From positions 2,418,001 to 2,482,000 of the forward strand of contig CP119321.1 in assembly GCA_029202445.1 (NCBI GenBank): 64,000 bases of DNA, given 5' to 3'. Origin of the DNA: Candidatus Microbacterium phytovorans (lineage in GTDB: Bacteria; Actinomycetota; Actinomycetes; Actinomycetales; Microbacteriaceae). The notes beneath the pieces were generated by a model that searched no databases, was not told where the DNA came from, and saw only the letters and a list, made by a program, of their open reading frames with translations. Shown in pieces: positions 52,054-59,536 of this stretch; position 1 is the first letter of the stretch; the number at the start of each line of letters is the position of its first letter. The translations under genes were made by a program, and so were the position numbers.

Positions 52054-52551
52054 TCACTCCTTCGACCCCTTCGCGGAACTCGTCATCGACCCCTCCGGGT
52101 CGTACAGGATGCACTGCAGTTCACGATCGCCGTCATCCCACGAGCCCTGCGTCGGATAGAGCGTGCTCACCCCGAGCTTCGAATCTTCGTAGGGGAGCCC
52201 CACGTAGTCCTCGAATGCCGGGATGCACTCGCGCTGCGTCGCTTCGTCGAGGGCATCTTCGTCGGGGAGGTCACCGTCGGGCAATTGCACGACATGGAAG
52301 TACTCGTAATCGTGCGAGGTGTCGCACGGGACGACGGGGAGGTCGGTGACTTCATCGGCATCCACCTCGTTGAAGCAGTCGCCGATCACGAGCGTGAAAA
52401 CATCCGCCTGGCCACCCTCGGTGACTTCCGCCGTGTCGGGGTCGCGCACCGCCTGCGGCGCGAACACGCCCTCGAATGCCGAGCATCCCGACATCAGGAT
52501 CGCTCCCGCTACCATCACGCCGACGATCATTCCCCCGCGCCGTGCCGCCAT
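52054..52551 (-). CDS. Septum-formation family lipoprotein
   Basis: 165 aa. Lipoprotein signal (MAARRGGMIVGVMVAGAILM then lipobox SGC), followed by a PF13845-like Septum_form domain: GDCFNEVD, VPCDTSHDYEYFHVV and QCILYDPEG, with Cys pairs near the start and end. ATG 52551. Extracytoplasmic; proposed to help cell division in some actinobacteria. Located in an accessory region with duplicated fragments. Confidence 0.75.
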   Translation of the reverse strand: MAARRGGMIVGVMVAGAILMSGCSAFEGVFAPQAVRDPDTAEVTEGGQADVFTLVIGDCFNEVDADEVTDLPVVPCDTSHDYEYFHVVQLPDGDLPDEDALDEATQRECIPAFEDYVGLPYEDSKLGVSTLYPTQGSWDDGDRELQCILYDPEGSMTSSAKGSKE

Positions 52552-52637
52552 GCCATACCCTCTCGTTCCCGCTCCACCTGAGCGTCTCACAGAGGAAGAC
52601 GTGCGCACGCCAGAAATGTGACGGCGTCCACGCCCCG

Positions 52638-52674
52638 TCAGCGCACCATGCGCGCGGCCGTCATCGCGGAGCCG
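52638..52674 (-). pseudogene. 37-bp relic of the GNAT gene 3' end
   Basis: Matches 55512-55548 (the last 37 bp of the GNAT gene, encoding its C-terminus GSAMTAARMVR and stop) at 36 of 37 positions. It sits in the gap between two lipoprotein genes on the same strand and has no upstream coding part. Confidence 0.8.
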
Positions 52675-52694
52675 GTCAGCGGCCGCGATTCTCG

Positions 52695-52735
52695 GGATGA
52701 TTCTCGTGGGATTCAGTCCGACTGATGCGCACCCT
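52695..52735. repeat. 41-bp direct repeat, copy 2
   Basis: Second copy of the repeat at 52012-52052, three mismatches. Here it contains the stop codon (52713-52715) of the downstream-most lipoprotein gene, so one recombination or duplication event connected the ends of two lipoprotein genes. Confidence 0.85.
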
Positions 52736-53093
52736 CGATGACCTCTTCGATGCTGCGACGCTCCGCTTCGGAGACCGCTGAGCCACGGAAGTCGATGGTG
52801 ATGTAGCGCGACTGGAACGCGTCTGCCCCGACCTCCGCAGAGTATCTTGACGCCGCAGCTACATCGTCGAAGCGCCGGAACGTCGCCTCTTGAGTGGACC
52901 ACGCCTCGACGCATCCCTGGATCTGTCCGCAAAGATCGGCGGTGCGCTCGATTGGCGCGGTGAAATGCTCAAGTTCGGAGTTCGACAGGATGTCCGACAG
53001 GGTGACGTGCGCCTGCGGTGCGCACCCGCTCGTTGAGAGAAGCACCGCAAGCCCGATGCTCGCGAGCATCGTCCGTTCGCCTCGCCTGTTCAT
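52713..53093 (-). CDS. Lipoprotein, unknown function
   Basis: 126 aa. Signal peptide with lipobox STSGC at about residue 24, then a mostly helical, acidic domain. Two cysteines (DLCGQIQGC) in the mature part. Starts 2 bp after the stop of the DUF2599 gene, so the two are likely co-translated. No family recognised; its end lies in the 41-bp repeat. Confidence 0.6.
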   Translation of the reverse strand: MNRRGERTMLASIGLAVLLSTSGCAPQAHVTLSDILSNSELEHFTAPIERTADLCGQIQGCVEAWSTQEATFRRFDDVAAASRYSAEVGADAFQSRYITIDFRGSAVSEAERRSIEEVIEGAHQSD

Positions 53094-53095
53094 CG

Positions 53096-54108
53096 TCAGT
53101 ACCTCGTTGCCGTCGTCCAATTGCACTCATGAATGAGCATCCCGTATGACGAATGCACGGTCCGCGTGGGGCGCCACTTTTCAAGATTCCACCAGCCGCC
53201 CGTGAGCGGGGCGCCTGCGACGTGGCATTCGTACTGTTGCCGCATCGTCCGCTTGCTGTCGAGCGCTGCCCGGACCTTCGACCATCGAGCGCGCGCCTCG
53301 TCCCATCCTGCTGTGTTCATGATGAGGTGTCCTGAGACGCTCGCCCACATAGACATTCCCCATGCGGAGGGGAGAAGATTCACCTTTGCCTGGCCGTTAC
53401 TTGTCGAGACTGTCCCGTAGTCGAAGAGATTGATTCCAAGCCACGGGTCGGCAGTGATGGGGTATGTGAACCCACCGCCCCTGTGGTCAATGATCTGGAC
53501 GAGTTCCGACCCGCGAGCTTCAAATCGCGTCGGCACGGCCGAACCGACTGCGTCATAAGCCCATGGCTTCACAGCCCCGGCGACGAATTCCCCGTCTGCG
53601 CCGATGACGACCGCTCCGCCATCGTCGCTCACCTCGACCCTGAGAGCCGAGGTGGATCGCATCGTGTACCTGTACGTTGCGGGTGCTTCCTCATTGTCTA
53701 GAACAGTGAGGATCTGAACGGAGCCGTCTCGGTGAGCGAGCGGTAAGGCCGACCAACTCCCCGCCGACCAAACCTGATGACGGCCGCCCTCGACGGATGT
53801 CCCTGGTAGGGCGCCGGACAGCGTCACGCTGCTTCGCCCGGGCGCTGCGAGGCCGACTCGGGGATGTGGCTTTGTGCCGATTGTGACTGACCACCGCGGG
53901 TTACGGCCTCGAAGCCGTTCGCAGTCGTGGTCAGCTGCAGTGCCGCGTCGATCGGCCCGGTCCCGGGGTGATCGGCGCTGGCCGCAGCAGCAGCTTCCGC
54001 GGCCCGAGCCGGTCGCTCATCAGACCCCAGTGCACTCGCGTCGGTCAGGTAGACGGCAACGACCCCCGCGACGCTCAGCATCACGAGTGCGGTCAGTCGA
54101 AAGCCCAC
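53096..54108 (-). pseudogene. Secreted DUF2599-domain protein with one frameshift
   Basis: The first frame starts at GTG 54108 (GAGGAG site spaced 6 bases) with a membrane/signal segment (RLTALVMLSVAGVVAVYL) and reads to a stop at 53824, overlapping the start of a second frame at 53827 by GTGA. The second frame is coherent upstream to about 53886 (VTIGTKPHPRVGLAAPGR), so a single missing base near 53886-53889 splits one protein of about 335 aa. C-terminal 90 residues (SMWASVSGHLIM, QYECHVAGAPLTGG, WWNLEKWRP, ECNW) are the DUF2599 domain with Cys pairs. Middle region resembles the secreted protein at 18596-19091. Confidence 0.65.
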
Positions 54109-54114
54109 GGGCAA

Positions 54115-54402
54115 CTCCTCATCCTCGAAGCACGTGGATAGACATCACACGCGCGCATGCACTTAAGCAGTTGCGCATAAGCGTTCGCTGCTACGGCTGC
54201 GAACTTCGGGCGAGGAGGAGAAAGACGATCGGCATCACCCGCCTGAATCTCGGGCGGCTTGCCTCGGGTTTACGGCTTGACGACCCGCGGAAGTTGCCTC
54301 TTGAAATCGCCGGCTATCTAGTACGGCGCGAGCACCGCTAGCGCGTGGGGACATGTTTGGGTCAGCCAGCAGTGCTCGGCGTGCGCGCCCGTCGAGTAGC
54401 GA
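54115..54402. other. Intergenic region without a supported gene
   Basis: 288 bp of lower GC between the DUF2599 gene and the CDF exporter. A 57-codon frame at 54171-54341 (TTG start, CYGCELRARRRK, ending YLVRREHR) looks protein-like but has no ribosome site or family. GAGGAGGAG at 54220-54228 has no start codon at suitable spacing. Confidence 0.5.
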
Positions 54403-55095
54403 TCAGTGCGTGTGGTCGTGATCGTGCGGATGATCCTCGCCGTCTTCCAGGAACATGCCGACGGACGTCGCGCACGCGTCTCCGCGCCACGCCTCGACAC
54501 CCTCCCTCACCGCGAACACCGCGATGACGACGCCGGCGACGGCATCCACCCACCACCATCCGAGCAGGCTGTTCGCGAGCAGACCTATGAGTACTGCCGC
54601 CGACAAGTAGGTGCACAGCAGGGTCTGCTTCGAGTCGGCGACGGCAGTGGCCGAGCCGAGTTCGCGGCCGGCCCGGCGCTCCGCCCACGACAAGAACGGC
54701 ATCATCACGACACTGAGGCCGGTGATGACGAGGCCGACGGGCGAGTGCTGAACCTCCACGCGCGTGAGCAGAGCAAACGCCGACGTTACGAGGACGTAGG
54801 CGGCGAGCGCGAAGAAGGCGACGGCGATCACCCGTAGCGTGCCTCGCTCCCAGCGCTCGGGATTCCTCCGCGTGAACTGCCAGGCCACCGCGGCAGCCGA
54901 CAGCACCTCGATGGTGGAGTCGAGTCCGAATGCGATGAGCGCCACCGAGGATGCCGCGGTGCCCGCCGACAGGGCGATGACCGCCTCGATGACGTTGTAG
55001 CCGATCGTAACAGCGACGATCGTGCGGATGCGGCGATGGAGCGTCTGACGGCGATCGGCATCGGTAGCCGTGAACGCCTGGGCGCGCGCGGTCAT
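54403..55095 (-). CDS. Cation diffusion facilitator family metal exporter
   Basis: 230 aa, six membrane segments. AFGLDSTIEVLSAAAVAW carries the TM2 Asp-type metal site; the second site lies in ATAVADSKQTLLCTYLSAAV (TM5). The C-terminal cytoplasmic domain is missing, replaced by a His/Asp-rich tail (DHPHDHDHTH) that probably binds metal. ATG 55095 overlaps the stop of the ArsR/CmtR-type gene by ATGA, forming a sensor-exporter pair for Zn, Cd or Co. Confidence 0.88.
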   Translation of the reverse strand: MTARAQAFTATDADRRQTLHRRIRTIVAVTIGYNVIEAVIALSAGTAASSVALIAFGLDSTIEVLSAAAVAWQFTRRNPERWERGTLRVIAVAFFALAAYVLVTSAFALLTRVEVQHSPVGLVITGLSVVMMPFLSWAERRAGRELGSATAVADSKQTLLCTYLSAAVLIGLLANSLLGWWWVDAVAGVVIAVFAVREGVEAWRGDACATSVGMFLEDGEDHPHDHDHTH

Positions 55096-55421
55096 GCGCA
55101 GCACGCGCATCCGTCGATCGTGCACCCTTCGTCGACCGCGACCATCGCCTGGATCAGCTGTCGAATGCCCTGAGTGAGGTGCGGGTCGGCGATGTCGTAC
55201 CGGGTGCGCCGGCCTTCCGGGGTGGTCGCGATCAGCCCGCACCCCCGGAGGCATGCCAGATGGTTCGACACGTTGGTGCGCGTGAGCCCGAGGCCGTGTG
55301 CCAACTCCGCCGGGTAACCAGGCGCGTCGAGCAGCCTCAGCAGGATTCTCGCCCTCGTCGGGTCGGACAGCGCCTTCCCCACGGAGACGAGGGTCGCTTC
55401 CGGTGGGGAAATGGTCAGCAT
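55092..55421 (-). CDS. CmtR-like Cd/Pb-sensing repressor (ArsR/SmtB family)
   Basis: 109 aa winged-helix repressor. HTH AELAHGLGLTRTNVSNHLACLR; the metal cysteines Cys57 and Cys61 (LACLRGCGL) sit at the same numbering as in mycobacterial CmtR, and Cys100 (DEGCTIDGCACCA) with three more C-terminal cysteines supplies the third ligand. Metal binding would release DNA and allow CDF expression. Start ATG 55421 lies 4 bp from the palindrome TGACT-4-AGTCA (55426-55439), a probable operator. Confidence 0.92.
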   Translation of the reverse strand: MLTISPPEATLVSVGKALSDPTRARILLRLLDAPGYPAELAHGLGLTRTNVSNHLACLRGCGLIATTPEGRRTRYDIADPHLTQGIRQLIQAMVAVDEGCTIDGCACCA

Positions 55422-55425
55422 GTAC

Positions 55426-55439
55426 TGACTATACAGTCA
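55426..55439. promoter_or_regulatory. Probable ArsR/CmtR operator
   Basis: TGACT-ATAC-AGTCA, a 14-bp inverted repeat directly upstream of the start codon of the CmtR-like gene; TATACAG also contains a -10-like hexamer, so repressor binding would block transcription. Confidence 0.6.
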
Positions 55440-55511
55440 TGACTGACCAGTGTGACGGTCGAGCGGCGTCGCGTGGCCCGCGCCGAGAGCGACCGGACGG
55501 CGAGCGAGAGT

Positions 55512-56000
55512 TCAGCGCACCATGCGGGCGGCCGTCATCGCGGAGCCGTGGGCGCCTGCCTGCTCCGCGCCGTCGAACCGGAAGCCGTTGCGCTCGTAGA
55601 ACGCGACCGCCCGCGGATTCTCCTTCGCGACCCACAGGAAGGCCGGCTCGTCGCCGATCGCCTCCGTGAGCAGCGTCTGGCCCGCGCCGGTGCCGTAGTG
55701 CGCGGCGAGCACATAGATCGCGAAGAGCTGCCGGTCGCGCGGGGCCGTGGCATCCGGCTCGGGCTCGCCCGCCCAGGAGAACCCGATGATCGCCCCGTCG
55801 GCCTCGGCGACCCGGATCGTCATCGAGGGTCGGGGATTCGTGAGCACGTGATGCCACGTGCGATGCCGCGCCGCGACGTAGTCCGCGGAGAAGAAGCCGT
55901 CGGGGAGTAGGTGCGCGTACGCCTCGCGCCAGGTCTCGACGTGGAGGTCGGCGAGCGCGCTGGCGTCGCCCGGCACCGCGTCGCGGGTCGTGAAGGTCAT
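55512..56000 (-). CDS. GNAT-family N-acetyltransferase
   Basis: 162 aa. Acetyl-CoA loop RHRTWHHVLTNPRPSMTIRV and LFAIYVLAAHYGTGAGQTLL (motif A, Q/R-x-x-G-x-G/A), then NPRAVAFYERNGFRFDG (motif B). Substrate unknown; could be peptide N-terminal or small-molecule acetylation. Its last 37 bp are duplicated as a relic at 52638-52674. Confidence 0.9.
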   Translation of the reverse strand: MTFTTRDAVPGDASALADLHVETWREAYAHLLPDGFFSADYVAARHRTWHHVLTNPRPSMTIRVAEADGAIIGFSWAGEPEPDATAPRDRQLFAIYVLAAHYGTGAGQTLLTEAIGDEPAFLWVAKENPRAVAFYERNGFRFDGAEQAGAHGSAMTAARMVR

Positions 56001-56007
56001 CGCCGCG

Positions 56008-56235
56008 TCACTCGCAGACGCGCACGCGACGACCGTCGTACTCGACGACGTCGCCGAGTTTCAGCTGCGCACCGCGTCGGCGATCGACCTCGCCGTTGAC
56101 GGTCACGTACCCGTCGATGATCGCCTCCTTGACGTCACCGCCGGAGTCGAGGAGTCCCGCGAACTTCAGGAACTGACCCAACCGGATGCCGTCGCCGCCG
56201 ATCGAGACGTCATCGATCGGCGGCTTGTTCGTCAT
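56008..56235 (-). CDS. S4-domain RNA-binding protein (YaaA/RlbA type)
   Basis: 75 aa, one S4 domain: DVSIGGDGIRLGQFLKFAGLLDSGGD, then AIIDGYVTVNGEVDRRRGAQLKLGDVVEYDG. Small stand-alone S4 proteins bind rRNA or stalled ribosomes. Ends 7 bp before the GNAT gene on the same strand, so probably co-transcribed. Confidence 0.93.
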   Translation of the reverse strand: MTNKPPIDDVSIGGDGIRLGQFLKFAGLLDSGGDVKEAIIDGYVTVNGEVDRRRGAQLKLGDVVEYDGRRVRVCE

Positions 56236-56280
56236 GCTGGGATCGTAGCCGACGGGCGGATCAGCGACCCCGCGACCCGA

Positions 56281-56601
56281 TCACATGCCGGGGACGGCGA
56301 GGACCTCGAGCACCTCGATCGTGCCGCCATCGGCCCGGTGAGGGTGCTCCGCCAGCAGGCGCTCGAGCGTGGGAAGGTCTTCGGCCTGCATGAGCGAGTA
56401 ACCGCTGATGTGCGACTGCGAACGGCCGTCGGCACCGGTCAGGCTCTGCGTGGGCGCGCCCAGATCGACGAGCGCCTCGCCTGCGGCCGTCGCCCACCGC
56501 ATCCACGCCTCGATCGAGGCGGCGCCGGCGTCGGGGTCGGTCGTCGCCATGCGCTCGGCGGCGGAGGTTGCGGAACGGTACAGCACGAGGAACGTCGTCA
56601 T
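56281..56601 (-). CDS. YciI-family protein
   Basis: 106 aa. TTFLVLYRSATSAAERMATTD at the start and SGYSLMQAEDLPTLERLLAEHPH (conserved His in the ferredoxin-like fold) in the second half. Members act as dimers, some with dehydrochlorinase-like activity or as domains next to sigma factors. ATG 56601 chosen; long upstream open frame is antisense noise. Monocistronic. Confidence 0.88.
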   Translation of the reverse strand: MTTFLVLYRSATSAAERMATTDPDAGAASIEAWMRWATAAGEALVDLGAPTQSLTGADGRSQSHISGYSLMQAEDLPTLERLLAEHPHRADGGTIEVLEVLAVPGM

Positions 56602-56744
56602 GGGTCTTCTCCGGTCGAGAAAGGGGGTCGGGATCGGATGCCGACGGCATCCGCCACCTATGGAGACGCGCCCGCGCGGCGATCCTGACGGTCGGTGAGA
56701 GAAGACGTTCGACGCGTGCCCGGGCGGACGACCGTCAAGCGGGT

Positions 56745-57416
56745 CTACGAGGCGGGCAGCAGCGACTCGAGCGCGTCGAGGATGAGGTCGAGTCCGACGG
56801 TGAACTCCGCCGCGGGGTCGTAACCCGCCGCGACGAGACCCGTGGCCGACTCCCTGAGATACGGGAACTCCTCGGGAGGGAGCTGCGGCAGATACAGACC
56901 CTCTGCTCGATCGGCGAACTCGTCTGCATCGGTGAACGGCAGCGCGGTCGATTGGAGCGCGAAACCGTAGACGTAGCTGTCGATCAGCCAGTTGGCGTGC
57001 GTCGCCGCCAGCACGGTGAAGCCGGCCTTCCGCAAGCAGGCCGTCACGGCTTCGCGGTGACGGAGATTCGCGGGCCCGGGTGTCGAACGCTCCATGAGGC
57101 CGATCGCCCAGGGGTGGCGCGCGAGGGCCTCGCGCACGGAGATCGCCCGCTCTCGCATGGCGGATCGCCAGTCGAGGTCGGCGCCGGGCGGGGCGATCTC
57201 CTCGAAGACGGCGTCGATCATGGCATCCACGAGCTCGTCCTTGTGAGCGACGTAGTGGTACAGCGACATCGCGCCCGCCCCGAGGGCTGCGGCCAGCCGA
57301 CGCATGCTCAGGCCGCTCACGCCCTCGCGGTCGGCGAGTCGGACGGCCTCGGCTACCACTCTCCGTTTGCTGAGCGCCGCATCGGGCCCCGCATCGGGTG
57401 TTTCGCTCGCGGACAC
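56745..57416 (-). CDS. TetR-family repressor
   Basis: 223 aa. HTH SMRRLAAALGAGAMSLYHYVAHKDELVD at about residues 38-65, then an all-helical effector domain. GTG 57416. Divergent from the DUF6326-type gene, with the 24-bp palindrome at 57468-57491 and CGTACAACGTACG (57448-57460) in between: two operator sites for autoregulation and control of the partner. Confidence 0.92.
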   Translation of the reverse strand: MSASETPDAGPDAALSKRRVVAEAVRLADREGVSGLSMRRLAAALGAGAMSLYHYVAHKDELVDAMIDAVFEEIAPPGADLDWRSAMRERAISVREALARHPWAIGLMERSTPGPANLRHREAVTACLRKAGFTVLAATHANWLIDSYVYGFALQSTALPFTDADEFADRAEGLYLPQLPPEEFPYLRESATGLVAAGYDPAAEFTVGLDLILDALESLLPAS

Positions 57417-57467
57417 GGTGACTCCTCAGTTGTCGACGCTTGACAACCGTACAACGTACGACACATA

Positions 57468-57491
57468 GTACGGTGTACGCGTACAGCGTAC
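57468..57491. promoter_or_regulatory. TetR operator: 24-bp palindrome
   Basis: GTAC-GG-TGTACGCGTACA-GC-GTAC, symmetric at 22 of 24 positions, in the divergent gap. A second GTAC-type site CGTACAACGTACG lies 8 bp before it (57448-57460). The strongest palindromic operator in the window. Confidence 0.8.
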
Positions 57492-57522
57492 GAACACTAG
57501 TCATCACACGAGGAGAGAACAC

Positions 57523-57972
57523 ATGACCACTGCCACTCAGGCCTCCCGAGCCCTGATCACATCGGCGATTCCCGCGCAGCTCAAGATCGCCGCCGCATGG
57601 GCGAGCGCGATGTTCCTGTACATCTACGTCGACATCCTGAACTTCTATAAGCCGGGCGTGGTCGACGGCATCCTGGAGGGCCAGATCTGGAGGTTCGACG
57701 TCAGCGCGGGACTGCTGAGCGTCTTCCTCGTCTCGATGTCAATCCCCGCGCTGATGATCGTGCTGTCGACGGCGCTTCCCGCCCGCCTCAACCGCATCAC
57801 CAACCTCGTCGTCGCGGCGCTGTTCATCCCGTACACCCTCTTCAACGCCGCAGGGTCGACGTGGGAATGGGCGGGCTTCTACACGATCAGCATCGGGCTG
57901 GAGGTGCTGCTCCTCGCCTACATCCTGCGCACCGCCTGGGCATGGCCACGTGCCGCTGTCCGGGATGCCTGA
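57523..57972 (+). CDS. DUF6326-type four-TM membrane protein
   Basis: 149 aa, four membrane segments: about 22-42 (IAAAWASAMFLYIYVDIL), 65-85, 94-114 and 122-142. Conserved FLYIYVDILNFYKPG and WEWAGFYTISIGLEVLLLAY. Family is common beside TetR genes and of unknown function. Expected to be induced when the divergent TetR protein leaves the palindrome. Confidence 0.78.
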   Translation: MTTATQASRALITSAIPAQLKIAAAWASAMFLYIYVDILNFYKPGVVDGILEGQIWRFDVSAGLLSVFLVSMSIPALMIVLSTALPARLNRITNLVVAALFIPYTLFNAAGSTWEWAGFYTISIGLEVLLLAYILRTAWAWPRAAVRDA

Positions 57973-58012
57973 TCCCACCTGGCGGGTGACCGGCGTTCCT
58001 GTCGGTCGCCCC

Positions 58013-58726
58013 TCAGAGTGCGTCGATGTGCCCGCGCCAGGTCCTGATCGCGCGAGCCGTGTGCTCGTCTACCCCCGCATGCTGGAACCAGGCGTCGACG
58101 TCGAGGTGCCGGTACATCTCGCGGAACGCCGACTCCGGGGTGTGACCGAACCGGGCGAGCACGCCGAGCCGCAGCTCGACGTCGGACGAGCGGCCGTGAA
58201 GGGCCGCCAGGGCGTCGGCGTTGGCGTACGACGTGACGTAGTCGGCGGCCGCGGCATCCTCTGTCGCATCGACCGCCTTCAGAAGGACGGCGGCGACGAG
58301 TCCCGTCCGATCCCACCCGGCGGCGCAATGGAACAGCACCGCTCCGTCGGGGGCCGACGCGATCGTCGTCAGCACGCGGACGAGACGGTGCGGGAGTTCG
58401 TGCAGATGCGCCGCGTAGTAGAGCGGGGTGCCCCAGCGGCCGTCGGCCTCGATCGGGTCCCAGAAGTCGCGTTCGTCACCGTCGAGGTCGACGCGCACGC
58501 GATGGATGCCGTCAGGCACCGGCCCGACCTGCTCCTCCGGCCGACGTAGGTCGACGACGGTGTGCACGCGGTGGTCGCGCAGGGCGGCCCAGCCAGACGG
58601 GGTGATCCGGTCGGGCTTCTCCGCGCGGATGAACACGCCCGCCGGCGTGAGCGAACCGTCGTTGCGCGGGATGCCGTCGAGATCTCGTACGTTGGCGAGT
58701 CCGTCGACCGCGAGAACCGAACCCAT
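58013..58726 (-). CDS. Tyrosine-protein phosphatase (Tyr_phosphatase3 type)
   Basis: 237 aa. Signature H-C-A-A-G-W-D-R-T-G (HCxxGxxRTG) with catalytic Cys, preceded by IRAEKPDRITPSGWAALRDH and VDLRRPEEQ. Related to MptpB-like phosphatases that act on phosphotyrosine or phosphoinositides. A leaderless start is likely. Adjacent to the dihydrofolate reductase-like gene, 12 bp apart. Confidence 0.9.
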   Translation of the reverse strand: MGSVLAVDGLANVRDLDGIPRNDGSLTPAGVFIRAEKPDRITPSGWAALRDHRVHTVVDLRRPEEQVGPVPDGIHRVRVDLDGDERDFWDPIEADGRWGTPLYYAAHLHELPHRLVRVLTTIASAPDGAVLFHCAAGWDRTGLVAAVLLKAVDATEDAAAADYVTSYANADALAALHGRSSDVELRLGVLARFGHTPESAFREMYRHLDVDAWFQHAGVDEHTARAIRTWRGHIDAL

Positions 58727-58738
58727 GCGGTCAGCCTC

Positions 58739-59338
58739 TCACGCGTCGTTCACGCCGGTCGGCACCGCGGTCGGTCGGTACCGTTGCGCCACAGCGCCGG
58801 AGGCGAACTCGCGTCGCTCGACCAGCTCCAGCGCCAGCTGGTCGGGGAGACCGTCGAGCAGCCGCGGCCCCCGACCCGCGATGACCGGATGCACGACGAA
58901 CGTGTACTCATCGATCAGCCCGAGCGCGGCGAGCGCGGCCGGCAGCGCGACGCCGCCGAGCGAGATGCCCCGTCCCGGGCGCGCCTTCAGAGCCTCCACG
59001 GCGGCGCGAAGGTCACCGCTCGTCCGCTCCGCGTTCCAGTCCACGACCTCGAGCCTGGTTGAGACGACGCTCTTGGGAATCGCATCGATCACCTCCGCGA
59101 AGGCGATGTCGGCGGCATCCATCCAGTCGGGCCACACCCCCGACGCAGGTCGGCGCCACGCGGACTGCATCATCTCGTAGGTCACGCGACCGTAGAGCAG
59201 CGTGTCGGACCGGCGGAGCTCGTCTGTCCAGAACGCCATCGACTCGGCATCCGGCGGCAGTCCTGCCTCGTGATGACAGCACCCGTCGAGGGTGACGTTG
59301 ATCGCGTACCGAAGGGGCTGCACAGCGGTGGGTCGCAT
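58739..59338 (-). CDS. Dihydrofolate reductase family protein (RibD C-terminal-like)
   Basis: 199 aa. RYAINVTLDGCCHHEAGLPPDAESMAFW, LLYGRVTYEMMQSAW and GISLGGVALPAALAALGLIDEY are typical of the RibD_C/DfrA-like NADPH reductases. These are common stand-alone enzymes of unknown substrate. ATG 59338 fits the conserved start; ends 12 bp before the phosphatase gene. Confidence 0.88.
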   Translation of the reverse strand: MRPTAVQPLRYAINVTLDGCCHHEAGLPPDAESMAFWTDELRRSDTLLYGRVTYEMMQSAWRRPASGVWPDWMDAADIAFAEVIDAIPKSVVSTRLEVVDWNAERTSGDLRAAVEALKARPGRGISLGGVALPAALAALGLIDEYTFVVHPVIAGRGPRLLDGLPDQLALELVERREFASGAVAQRYRPTAVPTGVNDA

Positions 59339-59411
59339 CCCGCCGAGTGTTCCACACGACGCGTGCGGGGAACAGGGGTGGGGGTGGGCTGAGCCCGAAA
59401 TCCGTACCAAG

Positions 59412-59420
59412 TTGTCCACA
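59412..59420. promoter_or_regulatory. DnaA box (perfect actinobacterial consensus)
   Basis: TTGTCCACA, identical to the preferred actinobacterial DnaA box, 117 bp upstream of the MFS gene. Isolated here, but the dnaB leader 3 kb away carries further DnaA-box-like sites. Confidence 0.55.
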
Positions 59421-59536
59421 GCCTCGAATCGAACTGATTCCGCAGCCTGGCAGTCACCTACACTCTCGGAGTTGCCCGGCCGCTTGACGCGTTCGGCCCC
59501 GAGCACCACCCGACCATCGAGATCGAAAAGGACGCC

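Noticed and set aside
53160..53182. GAAAAGTGGCGCC, similar to the dispersed repeat, inside the DUF2599 gene
   Set aside because: It is in coding sequence, lacks the paired second arm and diverges after the first 12 bases, so a chance match.
54171..54341. Possible 56-residue protein (CYGCELRARRRK)
   Set aside because: TTG start without a ribosome site, no recognised family and no operon context.
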